Source: Grimontia hollisae CIP 101886
GTDB lineage: Bacteria > Pseudomonadota > Gammaproteobacteria > Enterobacterales > Vibrionaceae
NCBI RefSeq assembly: GCF_000176515.1
Contig: NZ_ADAQ01000007.1
Location: 52,045 to 116,044, forward strand
Reading direction: 5' to 3'
Length of the DNA: 64,000 bases
Below the pieces are notes generated by a model. That model worked only from the letters and a program-made list of their open reading frames with translations, had not been told where the DNA came from and did not search any database. The position numbers and the translations under genes were made by a program. This document shows, piece after piece, positions 8,179 through 15,931 of this stretch; the first letter of the stretch is position 1, and every line of letters begins with the position of its first letter.

Positions 8179-8457
8179 ATGGAAGAGCCGCAAGTGAAAG
8201 ACCTGCAAGCTGCGATAGACGGACTGATTTGGCTGAGTGCAGAAAGCGTGGGAACCCGCTTTTTTGTCGATGTTTCGGTATGGGCCAGCCGCCAGGAAAT
8301 GCAGGTGGAAATTGTAGACCTGCAGCAAGGTACAAGCGCTATCTACCTTGACACCACCCACGGCCAGACCTTCACGCCGGAAACCATCAACGCGATAGAA
8401 GACCGTTTGATAGAGAAGTTGGCAGACCTGAAGAAACCGCAGGAGATTGCAGCATGA
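8179..8457 (+). CDS. Small phage early protein, unknown function
   Basis: 92 residues from ATG at 8179; AAAAGG lies 10 bases upstream, so I prefer this to the GTG nine bases earlier. An alternating hydrophobic pattern in the middle (RFFVDVSVWAS, MQVEIVDLQQG) suggests a beta-sheet, then a helix at the end. No family recognised. The stop overlaps the next start (ATGA). Confidence 0.6.
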   Translation: MEEPQVKDLQAAIDGLIWLSAESVGTRFFVDVSVWASRQEMQVEIVDLQQGTSAIYLDTTHGQTFTPETINAIEDRLIEKLADLKKPQEIAA

Positions 8458-8684
8458 ATAATTTCCTTGCCATCTTCCTCAGCGCTGACGGCGCGATTGT
8501 GCGCCATGCTGACACCGCCGAAGTGATGAACATTCAACTGGGTGAATTCGAATCCAAAGACATCGCTATTCAACAAGCCATGCAGCAGTTGGACTGCCCC
8601 GAAAACGTCAACAACGTGCTCCTGAAAGGCCAAAACCAAGGTGGTTTTCTGGTGGTTGATGCGCAGGAGTTTGCATCAGTATGA
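8454..8684 (+). CDS. Small phage early protein, unknown function
   Basis: 76 residues, translationally coupled to both neighbours: it starts on the preceding stop and its own stop overlaps the start of gene A. No motif recognised; slightly acidic and soluble. Coupling to gene A suggests a replication-related role. Confidence 0.6.
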   Translation: MNNFLAIFLSADGAIVRHADTAEVMNIQLGEFESKDIAIQQAMQQLDCPENVNNVLLKGQNQGGFLVVDAQEFASV

Positions 8685-10990
8685 AGTCCAGCTTCTTCAC
8701 TCAACAAGAAATCAGGCAGTTCACCAACGCCGGGCCTGAAAAAATCGGCTCGGCGGAATTCTTTCGTGATGATCACTCAAACGATGAAACATTAAAGCGA
8801 GCTATCGGCTATCGCGAACCGTACCTACCACCCGAACTGGCCCCGCAGGGCAGCCGCGCAGCGGCTGGGGATAATAGCCTTGTCCAGTGGCGCAAAAGTC
8901 CGACAAGAGAGCAAATTGAAGCGCAACGCCTGGTTTTGGCCGCAGAGAAAGCCGATAAGGAGGCAAAACCAGCGAAAGAGCGCATTCGCAAGAAGCGTGA
9001 GCGGATCAGCAAGCTGGCTGCCATGGTGCGGAAACCACGCATGGGTGAAAACGCAACATTGCTCGCCCCGTTTGCCGCGCACGCATTCACAGGCATTGAA
9101 CTGGACTGGAAAAAGAATCCGGTGAAATGTCTTCAGGCGCATGGTTTTGTGGTGAATGCCCCCGTGGTGGCAAAGCTGCAACACCGCGAATGGTCGAATG
9201 AATGGCGTATCCGTGTGGCTGCACAGATGCGCACATCAGACGCACCGCCAGCGCAAGCCGGTGATCGGTTTACTCACTACCTCACACAAGGAGCCGTTTC
9301 CAAAATCATCACATCCGGCGCTTACGTGCAGGTGCTGCGCGGTGGGTTTACTACATTCGCCACGCTCACATTCAGCGACGAACAGAAAGCACGGATCCTG
9401 AGCCCCAAACCGCAATCCAAAAACCGTATCAAGCCCGGTGTGGCAGGCACTGTTGTCGTGATGAATGCCATCGGGAAAGAGCCCAAGCGAGTGACCGCCG
9501 CGGGGGAATTTTCCTGGCTGGATGACATGGGCAAGGAAGGCGACTTAGCCGCCGTCAACCCTGCGGAGGTGAAGCACATCGGCGTTGATGAAAACGGCAA
9601 CGATATTTTTGATGTGGGCGCCCCGTGTATTCGCGCCAGTGGGGTATACAGCAAAGTGCATGCTTTCACGCCGGATAGCTCAATCGGCAAGGAAGTCAGC
9701 CACTTTATCGACCTCGCACAGAAAACTTACCAGCGCGGTTGGGTTCCGACGTTTATGCCACGCCGCACCAGGCGCGGTGAGCCAAAGGAAAAGCAGGCGG
9801 GTGAAAACTGTGGGCGTCACATAGCAGCGGGTAAATTTACACCAATCCGCAGGGGTGATCAGAAAGACAAGATTAAACAGCACCCACGCTGGAAGCAGGT
9901 AAACGGGAAGTGGAAGAAAACCGCTGCGCCGCTTGATTACATTTGGGTGGCGGAAATGCCCGCGAATGAAGACGGTGTTCCCAATCCGCACGTTCACTTG
10001 TTGGTTCGCTGGGAAGTCCCGAAAACGCATTTCTTTGCCTGGGCTGGTCGTTTGGAAAAAATGTGGGGAAATGGCTTTGCAAATCTACAACGAATGCAAA
10101 ACACGGGGGCAGGTGCAAGCTATCTGGTAAAAGCCGTGGGTTACACCGCCAAAGGCGGCAAAGAGAACCAGGGGATGATACGTGGCAACCGTTACGGCAT
10201 CAGCAAAACCGCCCGCGCCGAAGGGTTCGAAGACATCATGACGTGGCAAGCCGACAACATGGCCGCCATCATCGCTGAGTGTGAAGAAAAGCTGGCGCGT
10301 ACCAATGCACACCACGACACCACCGCCGTTCGTGCACAAGTCAAACTCAAGCAACAGAAGAAAATTCACCAAATCACCAAAAACAGCAAGAAGCTGACCG
10401 AAGAAGAACGGGAACAGCGCATCGAAAAAATCAAAGCCAAGATGGTGGCACTGGATGAGGAAATTCGCGCAGCGTATGAGGCGAAGCGCGAGCGCGGCGT
10501 GTTTGCTGCTGGCCATTGGCAAATCACGTTTACGGGCCCAAACGCAACCACCCATCTGGATAACTTTCTAGGCTGGGCGGTAAACAATCGCCAGTGGCAG
10601 GCCAACGCCAGAAACGATTACATCAAGCGTGAACTGGAACAGGCAAAGGAAGAAACCATCATCAACATGCAGCGCGAATATAAGGCGATTGAAAACGATG
10701 AAAACCCAACAGACGCGCAAATTGCCAGGTTGGAATACCTGCACCATCAGCTTGAAAACGTGCAGCAGGAAATAGACTACCAGCGCCGGTTAAGAATTCA
10801 GCTCGCCAACAACCTGAGGCAAGAGCGTTCGAAATGGAGAAAATTCAATATAACGAAAGCAGAGCGGCGAACCAGCATTGATTGGTGGGCGTCATACCTC
10901 AATCGGTATGATCCGCCAGAGCAAACGTGTATGAATCAACTGCTGACCGACATGCACATGGAAGACTTGAGAATGAGGTACAAGGCATGA
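8681..10990 (+). CDS. A: Phage replication initiation endonuclease, gpA family
   Basis: 769 residues, the size of P2 gene A. A rolling-circle initiator that nicks the origin and becomes covalently bound to DNA. Visible HUH-endonuclease motifs: motif 1 FATLTF in the middle of the protein, the metal-binding HVHLLVRW with His437 and His439, and the tyrosine motif SYLVKAVGY with Tyr481 and Tyr488, matching the paired catalytic tyrosines of P2 gpA. The last 200 residues are charged and coiled-coil-like. In P2 the origin lies inside the gene; I did not locate it here. The stop overlaps the exonuclease start. Confidence 0.93.
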   Translation: MKSSFFTQQEIRQFTNAGPEKIGSAEFFRDDHSNDETLKRAIGYREPYLPPELAPQGSRAAAGDNSLVQWRKSPTREQIEAQRLVLAAEKADKEAKPAKERIRKKRERISKLAAMVRKPRMGENATLLAPFAAHAFTGIELDWKKNPVKCLQAHGFVVNAPVVAKLQHREWSNEWRIRVAAQMRTSDAPPAQAGDRFTHYLTQGAVSKIITSGAYVQVLRGGFTTFATLTFSDEQKARILSPKPQSKNRIKPGVAGTVVVMNAIGKEPKRVTAAGEFSWLDDMGKEGDLAAVNPAEVKHIGVDENGNDIFDVGAPCIRASGVYSKVHAFTPDSSIGKEVSHFIDLAQKTYQRGWVPTFMPRRTRRGEPKEKQAGENCGRHIAAGKFTPIRRGDQKDKIKQHPRWKQVNGKWKKTAAPLDYIWVAEMPANEDGVPNPHVHLLVRWEVPKTHFFAWAGRLEKMWGNGFANLQRMQNTGAGASYLVKAVGYTAKGGKENQGMIRGNRYGISKTARAEGFEDIMTWQADNMAAIIAECEEKLARTNAHHDTTAVRAQVKLKQQKKIHQITKNSKKLTEEEREQRIEKIKAKMVALDEEIRAAYEAKRERGVFAAGHWQITFTGPNATTHLDNFLGWAVNNRQWQANARNDYIKRELEQAKEETIINMQREYKAIENDENPTDAQIARLEYLHHQLENVQQEIDYQRRLRIQLANNLRQERSKWRKFNITKAERRTSIDWWASYLNRYDPPEQTCMNQLLTDMHMEDLRMRYKA

Positions 10991-11583
10991 AAAAAGGCAG
11001 AGAGCAACTGACCAACACCGAGAAATTCAAAGCCTTCATGCGTGACGTTCTGGCGAATGCAATCACCATCGATACCGAAACCACTGGCCTTGGCGAAGAT
11101 GCGGAAATCTGCGAATTTGCTGCCATTGATGGGCGCGGTAACGTGTTAATCAACACTCTGATTAAGCCAAGTAAACCTATTCCCGCTGAAGCCACCGCCA
11201 TTCATGGCATCACCAATGACATGGTAGAAACGGCACCAACCTGGCTGGAAGTAGAAGGCATGATTGCCGGGTTGCTTGTCAGCCGTCCGGTGGCGATTTA
11301 CAACGCGGAATATGACATCCGTGTAATCTGGCAAACCAGCATGATTTCCCACGGAAAAGACCGTGCAGTACCAGATGAACTGGAACGCAGCATTAACGCT
11401 ACCTGCATCATGCTTGAATACGCCGAATACCGTGGCGAATGGTGTGACTCTCGCCATCAATACCGCTGGCATAAACTGACCGCAGCGGCTGCCCATGAAG
11501 GCGTGACGGTGGAAGAAAACGCGCACCGCGCATTGGCTGATTGTCGCATGACATTGGGCCTTATCAAGGCAATGGCAGCATAA
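10987..11583 (+). CDS. DEDDh-type 3'-5' exonuclease (DnaQ/epsilon-like)
   Basis: 198 residues from the ATG at 10987, which overlaps the gene A stop (ATGA). The DEDDh catalytic set is complete: TIDTETTGL (Asp, Glu), HGITNDMV, YNAEYDIRV (Asp) and HRALADC (His and Asp). This fold is used in proofreading or in trimming DNA ends. Its coupling to gene A suggests a role in phage replication or recombination. K139-like phages often carry such a gene here. Confidence 0.9.
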   Translation: MKKGREQLTNTEKFKAFMRDVLANAITIDTETTGLGEDAEICEFAAIDGRGNVLINTLIKPSKPIPAEATAIHGITNDMVETAPTWLEVEGMIAGLLVSRPVAIYNAEYDIRVIWQTSMISHGKDRAVPDELERSINATCIMLEYAEYRGEWCDSRHQYRWHKLTAAAAHEGVTVEENAHRALADCRMTLGLIKAMAA

Positions 11584-11666
11584 AAGCAAAAACTGGAAAT
11601 AACGCGAGTGATTATGCGTAAATATGCGTATTTTCGATGTTATTTGGAAGGCATATAACATGTATT

Positions 11667-11700
11667 CACTTCACAGTATCGAGGCAATCATTGTGAAGTG
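11667..11700. promoter_or_regulatory. Inverted repeat CACTTCACA / TGTGAAGTG
   Basis: Perfect 9-bp arms (11667-11675 and 11692-11700) with a 16-base spacer, just upstream of the LexA-controlled promoter. The arms contain the same TGAAGT/ACTTCA half-sites as the palindrome at 6814-6829, so it may be a distal repressor site. Confidence 0.45.
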
Positions 11701-11703
11701 TGC

Positions 11704-11747
11704 TCGACATATCTGCCCATCCTTATATACTGTTTATGCATACAGTG
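11704..11747 (+). promoter_or_regulatory. SOS promoter with LexA box
   Basis: TACTGTTTATGCATACAGTG (11728-11747) keeps CTG-N10-CAG and differs from the enterobacterial LexA consensus at few positions. It overlaps the TATACT -10 (11726-11731), paired with TCGACA (11704-11709) at 16-bp spacing. LexA would block this promoter until DNA damage. Confidence 0.8.
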
Positions 11748-11761
11748 TTTTGGGGTGGGAG

Positions 11762-11920
11762 ATGTCAATAAATCACAGCGAAGCAATCGCTTGGCTTATT
11801 AGCCGTGCAGCCGAAAACACCGCGAATCAGGAAGATAACACGGTGTTGCCATACTTACTTGAATTAGTGGAGGCAGACATTAAAACAGGGCAAGTTGTTG
11901 CTGAAGCGTCTGACGAATAG
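11762..11920 (+). CDS. SOS-controlled 52-residue protein, candidate antirepressor
   Basis: Starts 15 bp after the LexA box with a GGGAG Shine-Dalgarno. The protein is small, acidic and helical, with no recognised family. In phage 186 the LexA-controlled gene tum, also located between gene A and cos, makes an antirepressor that inactivates CI; the position and control here are the same, but Tum is longer and I see no clear sequence likeness. The 3' end overlaps the convergent Ogr-like gene by 41 bp, so strong SOS transcription may interfere with it. Confidence 0.65.
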   Translation: MSINHSEAIAWLISRAAENTANQEDNTVLPYLLELVEADIKTGQVVAEASDE

Positions 11921-12326
11921 ACGGCGTAACAGAGCGGATCAGCGCTATCGCCAGTTCATTGGTGGTCAGCGCTGAAGGAGAAAGGGTATAGGCATACGCG
12001 CGGCACATTACAAACCGATGACCGCAAGAACACTGGCAGTAAATATCACTCACATTGGCAGAAAGACGGTTAGTTTTTTGAATAGTCGCCCGTTTACCAC
12101 ACCCACAATAAATGCGTGTGCCCTGCACGTAAGCACTTAGAGATAAGCCAGCAGGAAAGTTCGTTGGTAACTGTAAGGCATGTTTAAACCCGAGTGATGC
12201 CACAAACGAATGGCCGCACTCGGGTTTTTTACATGAGCAGAATAATTCTGCAGCATTGGGGTTTTGTTTGTTCCGTTCGCTGCGGCTAACTACCGCACCC
12301 GCACCACATGAGCAATCCACACGCAT
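11880..12326 (-). CDS. Ogr/Delta-like late gene activator with two zinc fingers
   Basis: 148 residues holding two tandem Ogr-type units. Unit 1 has C-x-C near residue 5 (VDCSCGAG) and CSCKKPECGHSF; unit 2 has YCGCGKR and CQCSCGHRF. P2 Ogr has one such unit of 72 residues; P4 Delta has two in one chain. These proteins bind late promoters and contact the RNA polymerase alpha subunit to switch on capsid and tail genes. In P2 the gene lies after D at the other end; here it is next to gene A. An AAGGG Shine-Dalgarno precedes the ATG. Confidence 0.85.
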   Translation of the reverse strand: MRVDCSCGAGAVVSRSERNKQNPNAAELFCSCKKPECGHSFVASLGFKHALQLPTNFPAGLSLSAYVQGTRIYCGCGKRATIQKTNRLSANVSDIYCQCSCGHRFVMCRAYAYTLSPSALTTNELAIALIRSVTPSIRQTLQQQLALF

Positions 12327-12495
12327 TGCACTTTCCCTTACTTACTGGCCGACCTGATAATAGTACGGGAATAGCTGGTTGTTTGTACAGTTTTTGTAGT
12401 TGGTAGCGAGGCTGGATTAATTGACAATCACTACAAATAGCAAATCCGGCACTGCATGCGACACGGCCCAAGATTTTCAGCAAAAAATAGAACAT
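12286..12495 (-). CDS. Small cysteine-rich ORF upstream of the Ogr-like gene
   Basis: 69 residues overlapping the start of the Ogr-like gene by 41 bp in another frame. Two Cys-x2-Cys pairs (ICSDCQ and KCNACG) about 30 residues apart could form one zinc ribbon. No family recognised and the start is uncertain. It may be a real coupled zinc protein or a chance frame; the Cys pairs are the only positive evidence. Confidence 0.35.
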   Translation of the reverse strand: MFYFLLKILGRVACSAGFAICSDCQLIQPRYQLQKLYKQPAIPVLLSGRPVSKGKCNACGLLMWCGCGS

Positions 12496-12606
12496 TCACT
12501 AAACCATTTGATGTATCAACTCGAGGCTTATAAAGGGGAGCTTTGTCTTCAATAGTAAAAGAATTTTCAGTGTGACAATTTTATTTCTCTATATTAGAAG
12601 TAAAGC

Positions 12607-12627
12607 AGGAGAATTTAGCACTCTCCT
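12607..12627 (-). terminator. Weak terminator after the kinase-like gene
   Basis: AGGAGA / TCTCCT hairpin on the minus strand followed by GCTTTACTT; short stem and mixed U run, so the efficiency is doubtful. Confidence 0.45.
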
Positions 12628-12654
12628 TTAGTTAACACTATGGGTTTCTGAAAA

Positions 12655-13716
12655 TTAGATCTCCAAATTACTTGTTGAAATTTTCAAATAAAAGAGATTT
12701 TCAGCTTGAGGATTACCATTGTACTCATAGGCTAGCTTCATACTTTTCGCGCCTATTTCAAATTTATGAGCATCCGCTACAATCTTAGACACATACAAAC
12801 CAAGGCCTTTGCCATCATGATGTACTTGTTTAGCCCAGGGAGTTCGATAGCCTCGTTCAAACAATCTTGATAACTGCTGTTCTGAAATATAATTTCCTGT
12901 TGAAATAAAGTTTATTAATAATTGATTAGAAAACTCTTCAAACCGAACTTTTATTTCATTACTTGATGAGTATTTTATAGCATTTTGAATAAAAGACATA
13001 GGTATAATCTTAAAAGACTCAAAAACATCATAGTGTTTTTCAACCACTCCACTAATTCTTATTTTTTTATTGAACGAACTACCCTCTGAATGTTCCACAA
13101 CTCTGACTATCTTATCTATCATTCGATAGATGTCTGTAGATCTTCTTCTTCCATACTTAGCTGCATTAGGGTTAAAATAAATCCCCGCAGTTTCTAATGA
13201 GTCTTTCAACATAACAGAAGATTTATATAAACTTTTTATATCATTAGGTGCATTTTTTTCTGCTTCTTTAATATTAGCACCATGCTTCTTTAATATCTTG
13301 AATGAGTAATGATGTATTTGATCACACCATTTTGTAACCTCATGAAACTTATCAAAGTCTTGACTGGCTTTCTTAAAAACTGATTCTTCTAGCTCTTTAC
13401 TAAAAAGACTAACATAATTAAACCATTCACTAGCATGTAATAAGTTTACATTTCTACCTCGATACTTTCTGGTCAATTTTGCATTGTCAGATATAACCTC
13501 GACGATTGCTAAATTAACACCTGAAACTGACTTTAAGTAGTGGGTAAAACCATGCTGACACTTTATAACTTCCATTTCTGTCGTGTAATTACCAACATGG
13601 CATTCTTTTGTGCATACACCATTTCTCCTGATCTTATTACCATCAATAATAGTATTATCTACAGAGATCGGGAAATTATGATTTATAAGTCCATTTTTAA
13701 AAAAATCACGAATCAT
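12655..13716 (-). CDS. GHKL (histidine-kinase-like) ATPase, cargo gene
   Basis: 353 residues. The C-terminal third is a HATPase_c domain: N box FIQNAIKYSS, then a G1-like region around LFERGYRTP and the G2 box DGKGLGLYVSKIVADAH. The upstream helical region carries Q-I-H-H near the middle, but no standard H-box with a phosphoacceptor is obvious. The N-terminus is Cys/His-rich (VCTKECHVGNYTTE, IKCQHG), which may bind metal. No membrane segment. The start overlaps the receiver-protein gene by 11 bp and has GGGAAG upstream. The DNA is strongly AT-rich compared with the phage. Together with its partner it forms a two-component-like pair; a defence role is inferred from the locus. Confidence 0.8.
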   Translation of the reverse strand: MIRDFFKNGLINHNFPISVDNTIIDGNKIRRNGVCTKECHVGNYTTEMEVIKCQHGFTHYLKSVSGVNLAIVEVISDNAKLTRKYRGRNVNLLHASEWFNYVSLFSKELEESVFKKASQDFDKFHEVTKWCDQIHHYSFKILKKHGANIKEAEKNAPNDIKSLYKSSVMLKDSLETAGIYFNPNAAKYGRRRSTDIYRMIDKIVRVVEHSEGSSFNKKIRISGVVEKHYDVFESFKIIPMSFIQNAIKYSSSNEIKVRFEEFSNQLLINFISTGNYISEQQLSRLFERGYRTPWAKQVHHDGKGLGLYVSKIVADAHKFEIGAKSMKLAYEYNGNPQAENLFYLKISTSNLEI

Positions 13717-14464
13717 AATTAATTCTTCCCAAAATCATTTTTGCTAAACTTGATATACTCTCTGAATATATATGATTAGTATTTTTATGAATAATTTCTC
13801 GCAGAGAATCAAAATTCATATCTCCTGAAAAATATTTGATTAATGATTTATTGATCAATTTCTGTTGCTTTGATTCTGAGCAGACCACCATTTCATATAA
13901 TTTATTAGCCATCACATCTATATCAATATTATTTTTCACTAAATCATTAATTATTCGCTCAATTTCTGATTCTTCTATGGGCTTATTTAGAACATCATCT
14001 GAGTTCTCAAAAAAACCATTTAAGCTTAGTTGATATTTACCAGACGACACAGCAATGACTACGATATTTGATTTGGTTCTTTTTATTAAATTAAGAAGCT
14101 TGGCTCCACCTGTTTCAAAATCCTCTTTGACAACACCTTTAACATCAAGAAAAATAATGTCAAATGACAATAATCTATCTACATCTGCGAGAGATATAGA
14201 CTCATAAGTCGAAACTGTATACCCAAGCTTCTTCATATATTCAATAGGGAAGTCATTCAGCTCGTCATCAACGATAGCAATTTTATACTTTTTCCTTATA
14301 TCTAAAGAATGTAAATATGATTTAACATCAATTGGCTCTCTGAGTTTTATGAGCTTTTTTTTGAAAAATTTGAATACCGTAACGCATGCACTTACAATTC
14401 CTACTAAAGCAGAAAGAAAGCCAATTGGAGTATTAAGTTGATCAATGATTTTATCTATTTCCAT
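13706..14464 (-). CDS. Membrane-anchored response-regulator-like protein, cargo gene
   Basis: 252 residues from ATG at 14464 (AAAGAGAA upstream); an upstream in-frame start would add 22 residues. One N-terminal transmembrane helix (about residues 14-34, basic KFFKKK after it), then a receiver domain with the acid pair Asp66/Asp67 (IVDDE), phosphoacceptor Asp107 (IIFLDVKG), Ser140/Ser141 and Lys161 (NKPI). The remaining 90 residues are helical and show no DNA-binding motif. A receiver tethered to the membrane without an output HTH is unusual and suggests a signalling or effector role at the membrane. Coupled to the GHKL ATPase gene downstream. Confidence 0.8.
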   Translation of the reverse strand: MEIDKIIDQLNTPIGFLSALVGIVSACVTVFKFFKKKLIKLREPIDVKSYLHSLDIRKKYKIAIVDDELNDFPIEYMKKLGYTVSTYESISLADVDRLLSFDIIFLDVKGVVKEDFETGGAKLLNLIKRTKSNIVVIAVSSGKYQLSLNGFFENSDDVLNKPIEESEIERIINDLVKNNIDIDVMANKLYEMVVCSESKQQKLINKSLIKYFSGDMNFDSLREIIHKNTNHIYSESISSLAKMILGRINYDS

Positions 14465-14685
14465 GAAATTCTCTTTATTAAATATGTTACTATAACAATA
14501 TTCAAATTCAATCATTCTCCTATATATCACACCTTAACATCTGTAGTATCAAGTCTTAATTAAATAATTAAAATTAGATTTAAATCATTTAATAGTTCAA
14601 TAATTTAAAATCATAAGAACGAAACCTTTAATTGTATATATTTATTTGACTTAGATTTTAATGGAAAAATAAAAATATTTTTGTA

Positions 14686-15720
14686 TTAATTAAATGTTTC
14701 GGTTTTTTTTGTATTACCTAACCAAGCGTCGAATGCCATTCTTTGTTTGTCGTATAAAATACGCTCATAAGTTATAGGATCTTTCGAGTATAAAGCATGG
14801 CGAATAACGGTAAACGGATTGAATTGATGTTTTGTTGTGCTATCAGAACCTAATTGAGCTTCAAAATTCCTGACAGTTTCAATATTTTTATCTATAGCAT
14901 CATAAAACTCTTCAACGGTGATATTTTTATATCTTGTTACTTCTTCAACAAAACCATCAACTTTGTGAGATTGGAATTTATAACCGTCAAAAAAAGTTAA
15001 AACTGATGGACCAAAATTAAACACATCGAGAGGCTCAGCTGAATTTTTCCTATTGTTATTAGCTAATGCCTGTAGTTTATCTGTTTCATCTCTAATGCTA
15101 AGAAATTCTCTATCAGCTAATTCAAATAATGCAGCTAAAGTATTGATGCGTCTTTTTAGCTCTGCTGGGATCGATTTTTTATACTTAATTTTATGATCCA
15201 ATACACTCCAAGCATCTTGTACTATGGTTCTTATTTGTATCTCAAAGCTCATATCTCGATACAATACATACTCTTTCATTCCAGATCGAGGCTCTTTTAA
15301 TTGCAAATCCATATGCAAGCCTTTATATCCAAAAACATCCTCCTTGCTTTCTATATCGAGAATTTTATTGGTTTCATCTATAACAGAAAACTCATCTTTG
15401 AGTATATCTCTTATTTTAATTACATCTTTTTCATATAAACAAACAATTCTCAGACCAAGAATATCCGTAATATAATCTTTAATCTCATATTCAGTTGAAT
15501 TTTCTTCAAGCTTAGCTTGGTATTTTCTTGAGAATTTTTTTATACACTCTTCACGATCCTTTACTCTTCCTGAAACTAATGATATAGAAATACCTTCCGT
15601 AACTAGAATTGAGTTAATAATACTAATAAAACTATCTTTAGCTCTTTCTAAAACATAGTGATTATCATTATAGAATTCTCGAAACTTCTGTTTTTCCACT
15701 TCAAAATCTAATGAAGCCAT
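14686..15720 (-). CDS. Stand-alone RelA/SpoT-domain nucleotide pyrophosphokinase-like protein
   Basis: 344 residues. The (p)ppGpp synthetase fold is visible: SGRVKDREE (Arg52, Lys54), DILGLR (Asp86, Arg91), GYKGLHMDL (130-138) and the catalytic strand FEIQIRTIVQDAW (Glu159), followed by LDHKIKYK. No hydrolase domain. About 150 C-terminal residues form an extra, mostly helical domain. Such fused single-domain synthetases include toxic small alarmone synthetases and the phage-sensing CapRel proteins, where the C-terminal part holds the toxin off until infection. AGAGGA precedes the ATG. AT-rich. Whether it makes ppGpp, pppApp or modifies tRNA cannot be told from sequence. Confidence 0.85.
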   Translation of the reverse strand: MASLDFEVEKQKFREFYNDNHYVLERAKDSFISIINSILVTEGISISLVSGRVKDREECIKKFSRKYQAKLEENSTEYEIKDYITDILGLRIVCLYEKDVIKIRDILKDEFSVIDETNKILDIESKEDVFGYKGLHMDLQLKEPRSGMKEYVLYRDMSFEIQIRTIVQDAWSVLDHKIKYKKSIPAELKRRINTLAALFELADREFLSIRDETDKLQALANNNRKNSAEPLDVFNFGPSVLTFFDGYKFQSHKVDGFVEEVTRYKNITVEEFYDAIDKNIETVRNFEAQLGSDSTTKHQFNPFTVIRHALYSKDPITYERILYDKQRMAFDAWLGNTKKTETFN

Positions 15721-15866
15721 AGTTTCCTCTTTTGTAATTGATTATTTATAAAATCTCTAAGTTAGATTTTCCAAATAGTTTACAAATTGCCATTGGAAAA
15801 TAAATCTCAAAACGAGGCGAAACAAACTTGCCTTACCAAACCTTAATTTTTGCAGGGTTATTTAAG

Positions 15867-15931
15867 CTACCGCCCTTTGCTTATCTGCACGCAACACGCA
15901 ATCAATGTCCAACTTGTGAGACAATATACCA
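15867..15931. repeat. 65-bp direct repeat, copy A
   Basis: 62 of 65 bases match 18133-18197 in the same orientation. It ends exactly one base before the stop codon of the cyclase-like gene. With copy B it brackets the ParA/cyclase-like module. Confidence 0.95.
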
